Program-made: the position numbers and the translations under genes
Assembly (NCBI GenBank): GCA_003676145.1
Contig: NAUB01000023.1
Location: forward strand, 186,001-250,000
DNA from: a gamma proteobacterium symbiont of Stewartia floridana
GTDB taxonomy: Bacteria; Pseudomonadota; Gammaproteobacteria; Chromatiales; Chromatiaceae
Direction of reading: 5' to 3'
Length of the DNA: 64,000 bases
The notes under the pieces: model-generated
Databases searched by the model: none
The model's input: the letters and a program-made list of their open reading frames with translations, nothing else
What the model was told of the DNA's origin: nothing
Part shown: positions 14,979 to 23,543 of the stretch, piece by piece
How positions within the stretch are numbered: the stretch's first letter is position 1
Layout: each line of letters opens with the position of its first letter

Positions 14979-17567
14979 ATGATAAAGAAACAGGTACTTA
15001 GCAAGCTGATCAACTCATCCCTGAATCAGCAACGCAGAAATTTTCTCAAGGCATCAGCAACTGGTTTTGCAACATTGGCTGCTGGCGGGCTTGTCAAAAT
15101 TAACAAAGCAAAAGCACAAGCGTATCAACCCTATCCTACCGACAACCAATTGGAAACGGTTGTAACCAGTTGTGCGCATAACTGCGGTTCACGTCATATG
15201 CTGGTAGCGCATAAACAGAATGATGTGATTGTGCGGCTCTCTTCGGATGATGGACGCTATCAGCGAGACGGTTGCTACGGTAAGGATACGGATGAAGAAC
15301 CTCAGCTCAGGGCCTGTCTTCGCGGCAGGGCCTACCGGGAACGCATCTACTGCGCCGAAAGATTACTCTATCCAATGATGCGTGTCGGTGAAAGAGGATC
15401 AGGAAAATTCAAACGTGTCTCCTGGGATGAAGCGCTGGATTTCATTGCCAATAAACTGATCGAAATAAAAGCTCAATATGGATCTCAGGCGATACTAGAT
15501 CAAAGTTATGCTGGCGCCTCTTATGGTGTTTTACATAAATCAGATCAGATCGAAGGTTTACAGGGGCGCTTTCTGGGAATGTTTGCCTGTCGCACAAGCT
15601 GCTGGTCCGTTCCCTCCTATCAGGGCACTACCACCAGTTCACGTTGGACCTTTGGAACCATCGAAGACGGCAACGAAGATGATACTTTCGCCCATTCGAA
15701 ACTCATGATCATGTGGGGCTGGAACCCTGCGTATACATTTCATGGCGGCAATACCATCTATTACATGCGTAAGGCGAAACAGAACGGCTGTAAGTTCGTC
15801 GTTATCGATCCCCTATACACTGATACAGCAGCCACTTTCGATGCCTGGTGGATTCCAATCAAGCCCAATACCGATGCCGCAATGATGGCGGGCATGGCGC
15901 ATTACATCTTCACCAACAATCTGCAGGATCAGGAATTCATTGATAAGTTTGTGCAGGGCATGGATGCAGGCACCATGCCTGAGTGGTCGAAAAATTCCCC
16001 CAACGGCACGGAGAATTTCAAGGACTATATCCTGGGCAAATATGATGGCCAGCCAAAAACACCCGAGTGGGCTGAAACGATCTGTGGCGTCAAGGCAGCA
16101 GACATCAGAAAGCTTGCTGACATGTATGCCAAAACCAAACCAGCCGCACTCAAAGCGTGCTGGGGGCCGGGACGCAACGACTACGGTGAACAGTATAATC
16201 GTATGGCGGCAGCACTACAGGCGATGACCGGTAATATCGGCGTACTCGGCGGCTGCGCCGAAGGTGTGGGCAAGGCCTGGCATGCTGAAGGGGTTGCCCA
16301 CCCATACGACAGTTATTCCAATATCTGGTTCTCATCGATCAAATCGGACCGTTGGGCTCATATCGTCAACAACTATCCCAACGTAACCCGTCAGGAAGCG
16401 GGACTCTGGCCACGTGATGACAATCTTGATGGAGTGATTCCCAATATTCGGGGGATATTCTATCAAGGATCAAACTGGTTCAACCAACTCACCAATATCA
16501 ATGCAGAGATCGAAGCCATCAATAAATTGGACCTGGTGGTTTGCCTCGATCAGACGATTACAACATCCGGCCTCTATTCCGATGTATTACTGCCAATCTG
16601 CACACACTTCGAAAGGCATGATGTCGCCCTACCCTGGTACAAAGGCCACTACTATATACACAGGCCTAAAGTGATCGAACCATTGGGTGAAAGCAAATCT
16701 GACTTCCAGGTGTTTACGGAACTTGCCTATCGCCTGGGCAACATGACCGGAATGGGCGATAAGTTCGGCCAGGCTTACAACCCGAAAGCCACACGCGACT
16801 ATTGGAACAATCCAGATCCTGTCGACGAGGACTATCTGCGTACCTGGTGGGAAGAGCGTGTGATGCATCATCAACATGTTGAGATGCCTTGGGTCGAGTT
16901 CAAAAAACACGGCGTCTACAAAGTCAAACTTGAGCGTCCGCATATCGCCTTTCAGGATCAGGTGGAGCTTGGTCTACCATTTCAAACCCCATCGGGAAAA
17001 ATTGAGATTCTGTGTGACGAATTGGCCCGCATCAATGACTGGACAAAAACACGTTACGGTTATCATATACCTTCAATTCCAAAGTGGATAGAACCTTTCG
17101 AATCCCTCAATCACCCAACCAAAACAAAAAAGTATCCCTTTCATTTGATCACACCGCATCCGCGACATAGAACACATTCGATTTTCAATAACAGCGCCAT
17201 CCTGAGAGAGACCTATGATCAGGAGATCACAATCAATGCCAGTGACGCGAAGAAGCTTGGCATCTCTACAGGGGACAAGATTGAAGTCTGGAACGATCGT
17301 GGCAGATTGGTGGTGCCGGCTTATGTGACACAAAGATGCTTACCCGGCGTCGTCGCGATCCCCGAAGGCGCATGGATCGACCTTGACAGCAAAGGCATAG
17401 ATCGCGCCGGCAATCCCAACATGCTCAGTGCAGACACACCCAGTCCTGCAGGATCATTTGCCTACAACACCATACTCGTCAACATACGTAAAACCACACT
17501 ACAACATCGTGCGGGCTGGGATGAAACATCCGTATCCAGAACCCATGTCTTTGGCCGCGACATCTAG
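14979..17567 (+). CDS. DmsA-like molybdopterin oxidoreductase, catalytic subunit (Tat-exported)
   Basis: This 862-residue protein is a complete DMSO-reductase-family enzyme. The N terminus has a Tat signal (QRRNFLKASATG). The following stretch, SCAHNCGSRHML...RACLRGRAYRERIY...RLLYPMMRVGERG, parallels E. coli DmsA closely, but the third cluster ligand position (CGSRC in DmsA) is His. Other family blocks are VVIDPLYTDTAA, the Mo-bis-PGD domains, PSGKIEI and the C-terminal domain with SADTPSP. Alignment by eye puts a Ser (VPSYQG) at the Mo-ligand position used by DmsA. Start: the ATG at 14979 is preferred over a GTG at 14955. Substrate is unknown; S-oxides or N-oxides are family possibilities. 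It lacks a DmsC-like membrane anchor and a DmsD/TorD chaperone gene nearby. Confidence 0.88.
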   Translation: MIKKQVLSKLINSSLNQQRRNFLKASATGFATLAAGGLVKINKAKAQAYQPYPTDNQLETVVTSCAHNCGSRHMLVAHKQNDVIVRLSSDDGRYQRDGCYGKDTDEEPQLRACLRGRAYRERIYCAERLLYPMMRVGERGSGKFKRVSWDEALDFIANKLIEIKAQYGSQAILDQSYAGASYGVLHKSDQIEGLQGRFLGMFACRTSCWSVPSYQGTTTSSRWTFGTIEDGNEDDTFAHSKLMIMWGWNPAYTFHGGNTIYYMRKAKQNGCKFVVIDPLYTDTAATFDAWWIPIKPNTDAAMMAGMAHYIFTNNLQDQEFIDKFVQGMDAGTMPEWSKNSPNGTENFKDYILGKYDGQPKTPEWAETICGVKAADIRKLADMYAKTKPAALKACWGPGRNDYGEQYNRMAAALQAMTGNIGVLGGCAEGVGKAWHAEGVAHPYDSYSNIWFSSIKSDRWAHIVNNYPNVTRQEAGLWPRDDNLDGVIPNIRGIFYQGSNWFNQLTNINAEIEAINKLDLVVCLDQTITTSGLYSDVLLPICTHFERHDVALPWYKGHYYIHRPKVIEPLGESKSDFQVFTELAYRLGNMTGMGDKFGQAYNPKATRDYWNNPDPVDEDYLRTWWEERVMHHQHVEMPWVEFKKHGVYKVKLERPHIAFQDQVELGLPFQTPSGKIEILCDELARINDWTKTRYGYHIPSIPKWIEPFESLNHPTKTKKYPFHLITPHPRHRTHSIFNNSAILRETYDQEITINASDAKKLGISTGDKIEVWNDRGRLVVPAYVTQRCLPGVVAIPEGAWIDLDSKGIDRAGNPNMLSADTPSPAGSFAYNTILVNIRKTTLQHRAGWDETSVSRTHVFGRDI

Positions 17568-17590
17568 TTGACCAACAGGAATTCATCCAC

Positions 17591-18268
17591 ATGAAAAAGT
17601 CCCTGGATAAATCAAAAGTAAAAGCAGCGGTCAAACGGCGCAAGCAACAGGTCTACACGCCCGTTGACCCGCAACAACAACTTGGCTTCATACATCATAA
17701 TGTCGACTGTATCGGTTGCCGTGCCTGCGAGATTGCCTGTAAAGATAAAAACGGACTGGCACCAGGACCACGCTTCCGCAGAGTCAGCTACATCGAGGGT
17801 GGTGATTTTCCCGATGTTTATGCTTATAAAGTCAATATGTCGTGCAACCACTGCGCACAACCTGCCTGTCTGCCAACCTGTCCAACAGGTGCTATTTTCA
17901 AACGTCAACAAGACGGCATTGTCGATATTGACTCTTCACTCTGTATCGGTTGCAGACGTTGTGAAGCCGCCTGTCCATACGGCGCACCTCAATTTGATGC
18001 CAGCGATAATCTGGTAAAAAAATGCAACATGTGCGTTGACGAGATCGATGCCGGACGCAAACCTTATTGCGTGATGGCCTGCATGATGCGGGTATTGGAT
18101 ATCGGCCCAATCGATCAACTCGATAGCGGTAATTTAGATACCACAGCGATTGGGCCAAATGACAAGCCTGTCAGACAGGTCAAGAACATGGCTGATCCAA
18201 AACTGACCAACCCTTCGATTCGTTTCATTGCCCACAGCAAAGGCAACGTGGATAACGATAACTCTTAA
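17591..18268 (+). CDS. DmsB-like ferredoxin subunit with four 4Fe-4S clusters
   Basis: This 225-residue protein has four Cys clusters in the DmsB/NrfC/PhsB pattern: CIGCRACEIACKD, CNHCAQPACLPTCPTGA, CIGCRRCEAACPYGAPQ and CNMCVDEIDAGRKPYCVMAC. The following MRVLDIGPIDQL is close to the DmsB segment ALDFGPIDEL. It should dock on the DmsA-like subunit and relay electrons to the cytochromes. It has no signal peptide and is presumably carried across the membrane with the Tat-exported partner, as in DmsAB. It starts 23 bases after the catalytic gene. The N terminus is unusually basic (KKSLDKSKVKAAVKRRKQQ), a short extension compared with DmsB. Confidence 0.93.
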   Translation: MKKSLDKSKVKAAVKRRKQQVYTPVDPQQQLGFIHHNVDCIGCRACEIACKDKNGLAPGPRFRRVSYIEGGDFPDVYAYKVNMSCNHCAQPACLPTCPTGAIFKRQQDGIVDIDSSLCIGCRRCEAACPYGAPQFDASDNLVKKCNMCVDEIDAGRKPYCVMACMMRVLDIGPIDQLDSGNLDTTAIGPNDKPVRQVKNMADPKLTNPSIRFIAHSKGNVDNDNS

Positions 18269-18305
18269 CGTAACAACATTGAATCAATTACCCAGGAGTC
18301 AATGA

Positions 18306-19145
18306 ATGCTGCTTAAAACTGTATTGATACTCTTACTGCTACTACCCGCTCTTTGTCAGGCTTTGAATATCGAGAATGGCAAAAGGATCAACAGAAGCTG
18401 TGCACTCTGTCACGGTGACTATGGTCAGGGGACACCGGGCACCATGTCTCCAAGATTGGCCGGCTTACCCGCCGACTACCTGGAAAAAGAACTCAAATAC
18501 TATCGTTCCGGTGAGCGACGTTACGCTCCCATGGTTATCGCATCCTCTATCAAAAAAATGACTGATGAAGATATCAGGGATATTTCAGAATACCTGGCCG
18601 GGGTCAATTTACGCAATCTCAACCTGCCCAAAATTCCAGAATACCCCAATGGCAAACCCAACAAAGGCAAAGAGATATTCAACGATGAATGCAAATCCTG
18701 CCACAAGAAAACAGGCTTGGGTAAACCTAAAAAGGACATCCCACCGGTAGCCGGTCAATACGGTAGTTATATCTTCAGCCAAATCAAGAAATTTCAGGAC
18801 AAGCAACGCCACCATGACGATGACCCTGAGGACGATACATTCGATGACTACGCTGACACTGAGATCGATGACATTATCGCCTATGTCACAACGCTACCCG
18901 CACATCCACCTCTACCTGCATCAGAAGAGTTTTCGGTAGGCATGTCGGACGTAATGGACAGTATGGGCATGGTTGGTATGGTACAGGGAGGTGACCAGAG
19001 TGATCTCAATATCTCCGGGCAATTCAGAGTAACACCCTCAGGCGACATTGTTCTCAAGCCTCTCAACCAGGATATGCGCTCGATCGCCGGCCTATCCGGT
19101 AACTTCAGAATCACTCCAACAGGCATACTGTTCATGCCCAATTAA
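18306..19145 (+). CDS. Diheme c4-like cytochrome with a C-terminal FRVTPxG tail
   Basis: This 279-residue exported protein has a signal peptide (residues 1-19) and two class I cytochrome c domains with CALCH (32-36) and CKSCH (129-133), resembling cytochrome c4/c553 tandem domains. After an acidic linker the last ~70 residues form an unusual tail. It has a Met/Gly-rich piece (VGMSDVMDSMGMVGMVQGG) and two copies of a motif, GQFRVTPSGDIVLKP (238-252) and GNFRITPTGILFMP (265-278). The same motif is the only non-repetitive interruption in the Met/Gly protein encoded at 11658. The cytochrome therefore probably interacts or co-assembles with that protein. AGGAGTCA precedes the start. Electron exchange with the pentaheme cytochrome or terminal oxidases is inferred. 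Confidence 0.85.
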   Translation: MLLKTVLILLLLLPALCQALNIENGKRINRSCALCHGDYGQGTPGTMSPRLAGLPADYLEKELKYYRSGERRYAPMVIASSIKKMTDEDIRDISEYLAGVNLRNLNLPKIPEYPNGKPNKGKEIFNDECKSCHKKTGLGKPKKDIPPVAGQYGSYIFSQIKKFQDKQRHHDDDPEDDTFDDYADTEIDDIIAYVTTLPAHPPLPASEEFSVGMSDVMDSMGMVGMVQGGDQSDLNISGQFRVTPSGDIVLKPLNQDMRSIAGLSGNFRITPTGILFMPN

Positions 19146-19241
19146 CTTTAAAAGACTCTAACAGTATGCGTTTATCGATTGGAAACCATTTTGCAAGTGA
19201 AGAGACCTGCCTCTATTTTCATCGGCCCAGGAGAGACGACA

Positions 19242-19751
19242 ATGAAATCATTCAATAAATATAATCTCTGCTTTTTAGCTTTATTACTCCTTTCACTTGA
19301 TCTGACCGCGGGCGAAGACCCTGAGGTAGAGATTGCCGATATCTATCAATCCGTCATAAAAATGAGTCTTGCCAGTGGTGTCAGCCTGGCTGATGCTGGT
19401 GAAGCCATGACATCCAAAGCGGCTGAATTGAACCTACGCCTTGTGGGACGCCAGAAGGTGCATGAAGCGGTACGAGCCCGTGGATTGAAGTCACCGCATC
19501 TGGAGATTCTGCAATTCTGTGACCCGGAGGATGCGGTACAGATGGTGGTCAGTGACCCTCTCTATTCAGCCTATATGCCATGCCGTATATCTTTGGTGGA
19601 GGACCAGAACGGCAAGGCCTGGCTCTATATGCTCAACTTGGACATGTTGATCAACAGCGCCTCCCTCCCCCCTGAATTGCAGACCATCGCAATTCGAGTC
19701 AATCAAGCGATGCTTGCGGTGATGACGGCGGGTGCAACCGGAGAGTTCTAG
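19242..19751 (+). CDS. DUF302-domain exported protein
   Basis: This 169-residue protein starts at the ATG at 19242, which has CAGGAGAGACGAC upstream; the frame is open further upstream without a good start. A signal peptide (about residues 1-23, ending LTAG) is followed by one DUF302 domain. Typical features are LEILQFCDPEDAVQMVVSDPLYSAYMPCRISLVED and a C-terminal helix pair around an NLDMLI stretch. DUF302 proteins are small alpha/beta proteins of unknown biochemical function, frequently near sulfur-oxidation or redox genes. It follows the diheme cytochrome by about 95 bp on the same strand and probably belongs to the operon. Two Cys (C in QFCDPED and YMPCRIS) could matter for redox chemistry, but this is speculative. 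Confidence 0.8.
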   Translation: MKSFNKYNLCFLALLLLSLDLTAGEDPEVEIADIYQSVIKMSLASGVSLADAGEAMTSKAAELNLRLVGRQKVHEAVRARGLKSPHLEILQFCDPEDAVQMVVSDPLYSAYMPCRISLVEDQNGKAWLYMLNLDMLINSASLPPELQTIAIRVNQAMLAVMTAGATGEF

Positions 19752-19835
19752 TAATGAAACAGTGGCCAAACGGTTAGCACTCAGCCTACATACTGGACCA
19801 ATGACTGGAAACCCTGAATAGATTACGGATCACTC

Positions 19836-20291
19836 ATGGAACACTGGATCAAAATTATCGATAAACAGTTAGCCAAAAAAAAAGAGTGGTCTGGATTGAT
19901 CGTCGCCTTTCCTGAATATCGCCCAGATCTACTCAAAACCCTGGCGAATGAACTGAACTATTCCTTTTACGACTATCGCGAGGCCGAGATGGCGCCGCTT
20001 GGCATGAAGGCCGCCGAGCTGACCCTTGCTGAACTCGACCGTACTCTATACAAAACGATCCAGGCAGGGCCCACGGTACTGCACAATATTGAATCGTTAC
20101 TGCTCTCCAAACAGAATCAGTCGGTGATAACCTGGCTAACGGAATTCAGTACCAAACCCTGGGGACATAATGTGGTGCTACCGGTTGTCATTCTGGCCGA
20201 CGTGGCGCTCAATCTACAGCCGGATGCCGTCGTCGATCTCACTCAAACCACATTTCCTGAACAGTCACTGATCTCTCGCCTGATGCACTGA
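19836..20291 (+). CDS. Hypothetical protein at the end of the cytochrome operon
   Basis: This is a 151-residue soluble protein with no signal peptide and no Cys. It has alternating hydrophobic strands (WSGLIVAFPEY, PTVLHNIESLLL, NVVLPVVILADVALN) and amphipathic helices. The pattern suggests an alpha/beta Rossmann or degenerate P-loop fold, but there is no Walker A motif and I do not recognise the family. It lies about 85 bp after the DUF302 gene in the same orientation and is the last gene before a strong hairpin region and the convergent polA. Being cytoplasmic, it could act in maturation or regulation of the exported complex, since no TorD/DmsD-type chaperone gene is present. That is only a positional inference. 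Confidence 0.6.
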   Translation: MEHWIKIIDKQLAKKKEWSGLIVAFPEYRPDLLKTLANELNYSFYDYREAEMAPLGMKAAELTLAELDRTLYKTIQAGPTVLHNIESLLLSKQNQSVITWLTEFSTKPWGHNVVLPVVILADVALNLQPDAVVDLTQTTFPEQSLISRLMH

Positions 20292-20602
20292 AGTTGGGTT
20301 ATCGCAGAAACCTCTCTACAGACACAATGGGTCTGTCTGCAATCAAATACCTCACAAAGCATGCGTAATGGGCTCGAGGCAATCCTGCCCGAAAGAGATT
20401 GAAGTGATTATTAAAGGCTAAAAAAAGTGGCCCCATCAGCCTAAGGGGAGAGACTGATGGGGCCGGATCTTCCCGGATGGGGTCACCGGGAAGGGGTGGG
20501 TCGCAAAGGGAGGAAAGCGACCCGTGCCGTACGACTTACAGAATCTCTGACTGGGTTGCCGGGAAAAAGTTCAGCAAGATACTCAACTATTTTACAATTC
20601 CC
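20292..20602. other. Convergent intergenic region rich in hairpins
   Basis: About 310 bp between the hypothetical gene and polA. Three hairpins are visible: ACAGAC...GTCTGT (20318-20336), the polA terminator at 20421-20464, and CTTCCCGG...CCGGGAAG (20469-20493). No coding sequence is supported. Confidence 0.6.
20421..20464 (-). terminator. Rho-independent terminator of polA
   Basis: GGCCCCATCAG (20429-20439) pairs perfectly over 11 bp with CTGATGGGGCC (20454-20464). On the minus strand the stem is followed, two bases later, by a run of six T (AAAAAA at 20421-20426 on the plus strand). It lies about 140 bp beyond the polA stop codon. Confidence 0.8.
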
Positions 20603-23308
20603 TCAATGGGCCTGGTCCCAGTTGTCGCCTACGCCAACTTCCACCAGCAGGGGCACATCGAGTTTCGCCGCCCCCTGCATACGCTCCGTCAGCACACGCT
20701 TGGCTTCATCCAGATAGCCCGGCTCAACCTCAAAGACCAACTCATCGTGCACCTGCATCAACATCTGCACCGGCGGCTTCTCCCCTTCAATCCACTCGTC
20801 GACTGCAAGCATGGCCCGCTTGATGATATCCGCTGCGGTGCCCTGCATGGGCGCATTGATGGCCGTGCGTTCAGCGGCTGTACGGCGCTGGTGATTGCGG
20901 GCGTTGATATCGGGCAGATAGAGGCGACGACCGAACAGGGTCTCCACATAGCCCTGTTGATGGGCCTGCTCACGGATTCGATCCATAAATTCAGCCACAC
21001 CGGGGTAGCGGTCGAAATAGAGGTCGACATACTCCTGGGCCGCCTTGCGCTCGATACCCAGCTGACGCGCCAGTCCGAAGGCCGACATGCCGTAGATCAA
21101 GCCAAAATTGATCGCTTTGGCTGAACGGCGCTGATCTGAGCTCACCGCTTCCAGGTCGGCACCGAAAACCTCTGCCGCCGTGGCGGTATGGATGTCCTTA
21201 CCCTCTGAAAAGGCCTTTAACAGCCCCTGGTCCTGTGACAGGTGGGCCATGATGCGCAGTTCGATCTGGGAATAGTCGGCCGCCACCATCTTCCAGCCGG
21301 CCTGGGGTATAAAGGCCTGCCGGATTCGACGCCCCTCCTCGCTGCGAATCGGGATATTCTGCAGATTCGGATCGGTAGAGGAGAGTCTGCCGGTGGCAGC
21401 GACAGCCTGATGGTAGGAGGTATGCACCCGCCCCGTGGTCGGATTGACCATCTCGGGTAGCTTATCGGTGTAGGTGGATTTGAGTTTAGCCAACCCCCGA
21501 TGCTGCAGGATCACCGACGGCAGTTGATGCCCCTGATGGGCCAGTTCAACCAGCACCGACTCGGCAGTGGACGGTGCCCCTTTTGGGGTTTTACTGATCA
21601 CCGGCAGCTGCAGCTCATTGAAAAAGACCTCACCGATCTGCTTTGGCGAGCCCAGATTGAAATTGTGCCCAGCCAGCGTATAGGCCTGCTGCTCCAGCTC
21701 ATGCAGCTGCCGGGCAAAGGCGTCACTCTGCTCGCGCAGCATGGTGCTATCGACGCTGACCCCGTTACGCTCAATGCGCGAGAGTACCGGTACCAGTGCC
21801 ACCTCCAGCTCATTGAAGAGTTTTGTAAGTGAAGACTCACTTTCAAGTTTTGGCCAGAGTGTCTCGTGCAGTCTTAAGGTTACATCCGCATCTTCAGCGG
21901 CGTAGGGTGAGGCTTGATCCAGCTCGATCTGATTGAAGGTGAGCTGTTTTTTGCCCTTCCCGGCAATATCTTCAAAATGGATTGTGGCGTGGTTCAGATA
22001 GTTTTTCGCCAACGAATCCATGTCATGGCGGGTTGCGGTGGAATCGAGTACATAGGACTCCAGCATGGTGTCAAACGCAATACCCCGCATCTGGATGCCG
22101 TAGCGGGCCAGCACGCTCATATCGTATTTCAGATTCTGACCCACTTTTTTCTGCTCAGGATCCTCCAGCAGTGGTTTGAGCTGCTGCAACACCCACTCCA
22201 GGGGAAGCTGTTCGGGGGCCCCCGGATAGTCGTGGGCGAGGGGCACATAGGCCGCCTCTCCCGCTGAGATGGCAAAGGAGATACCCACCAGTTCCGCCTG
22301 CATGTAGTCGAGACTGGTCGTCTCCGTATCAAAAGCGAACAGTTCGCTCGATCTCAGACGTTCTACCCATTTGAGCAGCTCCGCCTGGCTGAGGATGGTT
22401 TGATAATCGGTCTCGACAGCGACTTCCGGCTCCGCTTGCGGGGCCTCCTGCCCGGCATCCTCCAGGCTTGCCAGCAGGCGGCTCGACTCCATACGCTGAA
22501 AATGGCTTCTCAGCAGATCTGTGTCCTGTTTGCCGATGCTGTGGTCTGTGGGAGCCTGATCGAGCGCCACATCCAGTTTGATTGTCGCCAACTCTCTCGA
22601 CAATGGCAGCTGTTCCAGACTAGATCGGAGATTATCGCCGATTTTCCCACCTATCTCATCCGCATGACTGATCAGCTCATCGAGCGTTTCGTAGCTTTTA
22701 AGCCATTTTGCGGCGGTTTTCGGACCACACTTGGGCACACCCGGGATATTGTCCGCACTGTCCCCCACCAGGGCCAGATAATCGATGATCTGGTCAGGCC
22801 TGACACCGAACTTATCCACCACTCCCTGTTGATCCGTGGTGGTCTCGGACATGGTGTTGACCAGGCTGACCGAGGGATTGACCAGCTGAGCCATATCCTT
22901 GTCACCCGTGGAGATCACCGTCTCCATTCCGGCCTCCGTGGCCTGCACAGCCAGGGTGCCGATCACATCATCCGCCTCCACCCCAGCCACCATTACCAGC
23001 GGCAGTCCCATGGCCTGAACGATTTCATGCAGGGGTTCGATCTGGCAACGCAGATCTTCCGGCATCGGCGGCCGGTTGGCCTTGTACTCCGGATAGAGCT
23101 CATTGCGGAAGCTGCCTCCAGGCGCGTCGAAGACCACCGCCATATAGTGCGGCTGATAATCACCGATCAGGCGACGCAGCATGTTGAGCACCCCGACAAT
23201 CGCTCCTGTCGGCTCTCCCTGAGAGTTACTGAGGTCCGGAAGGGCGTGGTAGGCGCGAAACAGGTAGGATGACCCATCAACCAGAACAAATGGCGGCTTA
23301 TCTGACAT
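20603..23308 (-). CDS. polA: DNA polymerase I
   Basis: This 901-residue protein has the three canonical parts: an N-terminal 5'-3' exonuclease (FLVDGSSYLFRAYHALP-type start, YKANRPPMPEDL, GDSADNIPGVPKCGPKTA), a 3'-5' exonuclease with its DTET motif (FAFDTETTSL), and a family A polymerase domain (DYSQIELRIMAHLS, the O-helix RRSAKAINFGLIYG, QVHDELVFEV). It functions in Okazaki-fragment processing and excision repair. The length is normal and no part is missing. It is transcribed leftwards and converges on the cytochrome operon. Identity is secure. Confidence 0.98.
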   Translation of the reverse strand: MSDKPPFVLVDGSSYLFRAYHALPDLSNSQGEPTGAIVGVLNMLRRLIGDYQPHYMAVVFDAPGGSFRNELYPEYKANRPPMPEDLRCQIEPLHEIVQAMGLPLVMVAGVEADDVIGTLAVQATEAGMETVISTGDKDMAQLVNPSVSLVNTMSETTTDQQGVVDKFGVRPDQIIDYLALVGDSADNIPGVPKCGPKTAAKWLKSYETLDELISHADEIGGKIGDNLRSSLEQLPLSRELATIKLDVALDQAPTDHSIGKQDTDLLRSHFQRMESSRLLASLEDAGQEAPQAEPEVAVETDYQTILSQAELLKWVERLRSSELFAFDTETTSLDYMQAELVGISFAISAGEAAYVPLAHDYPGAPEQLPLEWVLQQLKPLLEDPEQKKVGQNLKYDMSVLARYGIQMRGIAFDTMLESYVLDSTATRHDMDSLAKNYLNHATIHFEDIAGKGKKQLTFNQIELDQASPYAAEDADVTLRLHETLWPKLESESSLTKLFNELEVALVPVLSRIERNGVSVDSTMLREQSDAFARQLHELEQQAYTLAGHNFNLGSPKQIGEVFFNELQLPVISKTPKGAPSTAESVLVELAHQGHQLPSVILQHRGLAKLKSTYTDKLPEMVNPTTGRVHTSYHQAVAATGRLSSTDPNLQNIPIRSEEGRRIRQAFIPQAGWKMVAADYSQIELRIMAHLSQDQGLLKAFSEGKDIHTATAAEVFGADLEAVSSDQRRSAKAINFGLIYGMSAFGLARQLGIERKAAQEYVDLYFDRYPGVAEFMDRIREQAHQQGYVETLFGRRLYLPDINARNHQRRTAAERTAINAPMQGTAADIIKRAMLAVDEWIEGEKPPVQMLMQVHDELVFEVEPGYLDEAKRVLTERMQGAAKLDVPLLVEVGVGDNWDQAH

Positions 23309-23543
23309 AACTTACTGTTAATCCTATGAAATTTAGATCTTGAGTGGCGATCCAGGCTGCTCATATTAGCGGAAAACAGAGTGCCTTGTCGCCTCTGCAG
23401 GACGATTTTCCAAGCCTCGACAACATTCCTTACTATTTTTCTTGGTCTTTATTCAGATCTGATCTATCTTTAATTTCGTGGGGCACAAAAAAACCCAATA
23501 AAACGACCACTAAAAATACAACCACCACCACTGGAGAATACCA

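Noticed and set aside
20477-23272. Several long plus-strand frames opposite polA
   Set aside because: They are antisense shadows of the polA reading frame, without start signals.
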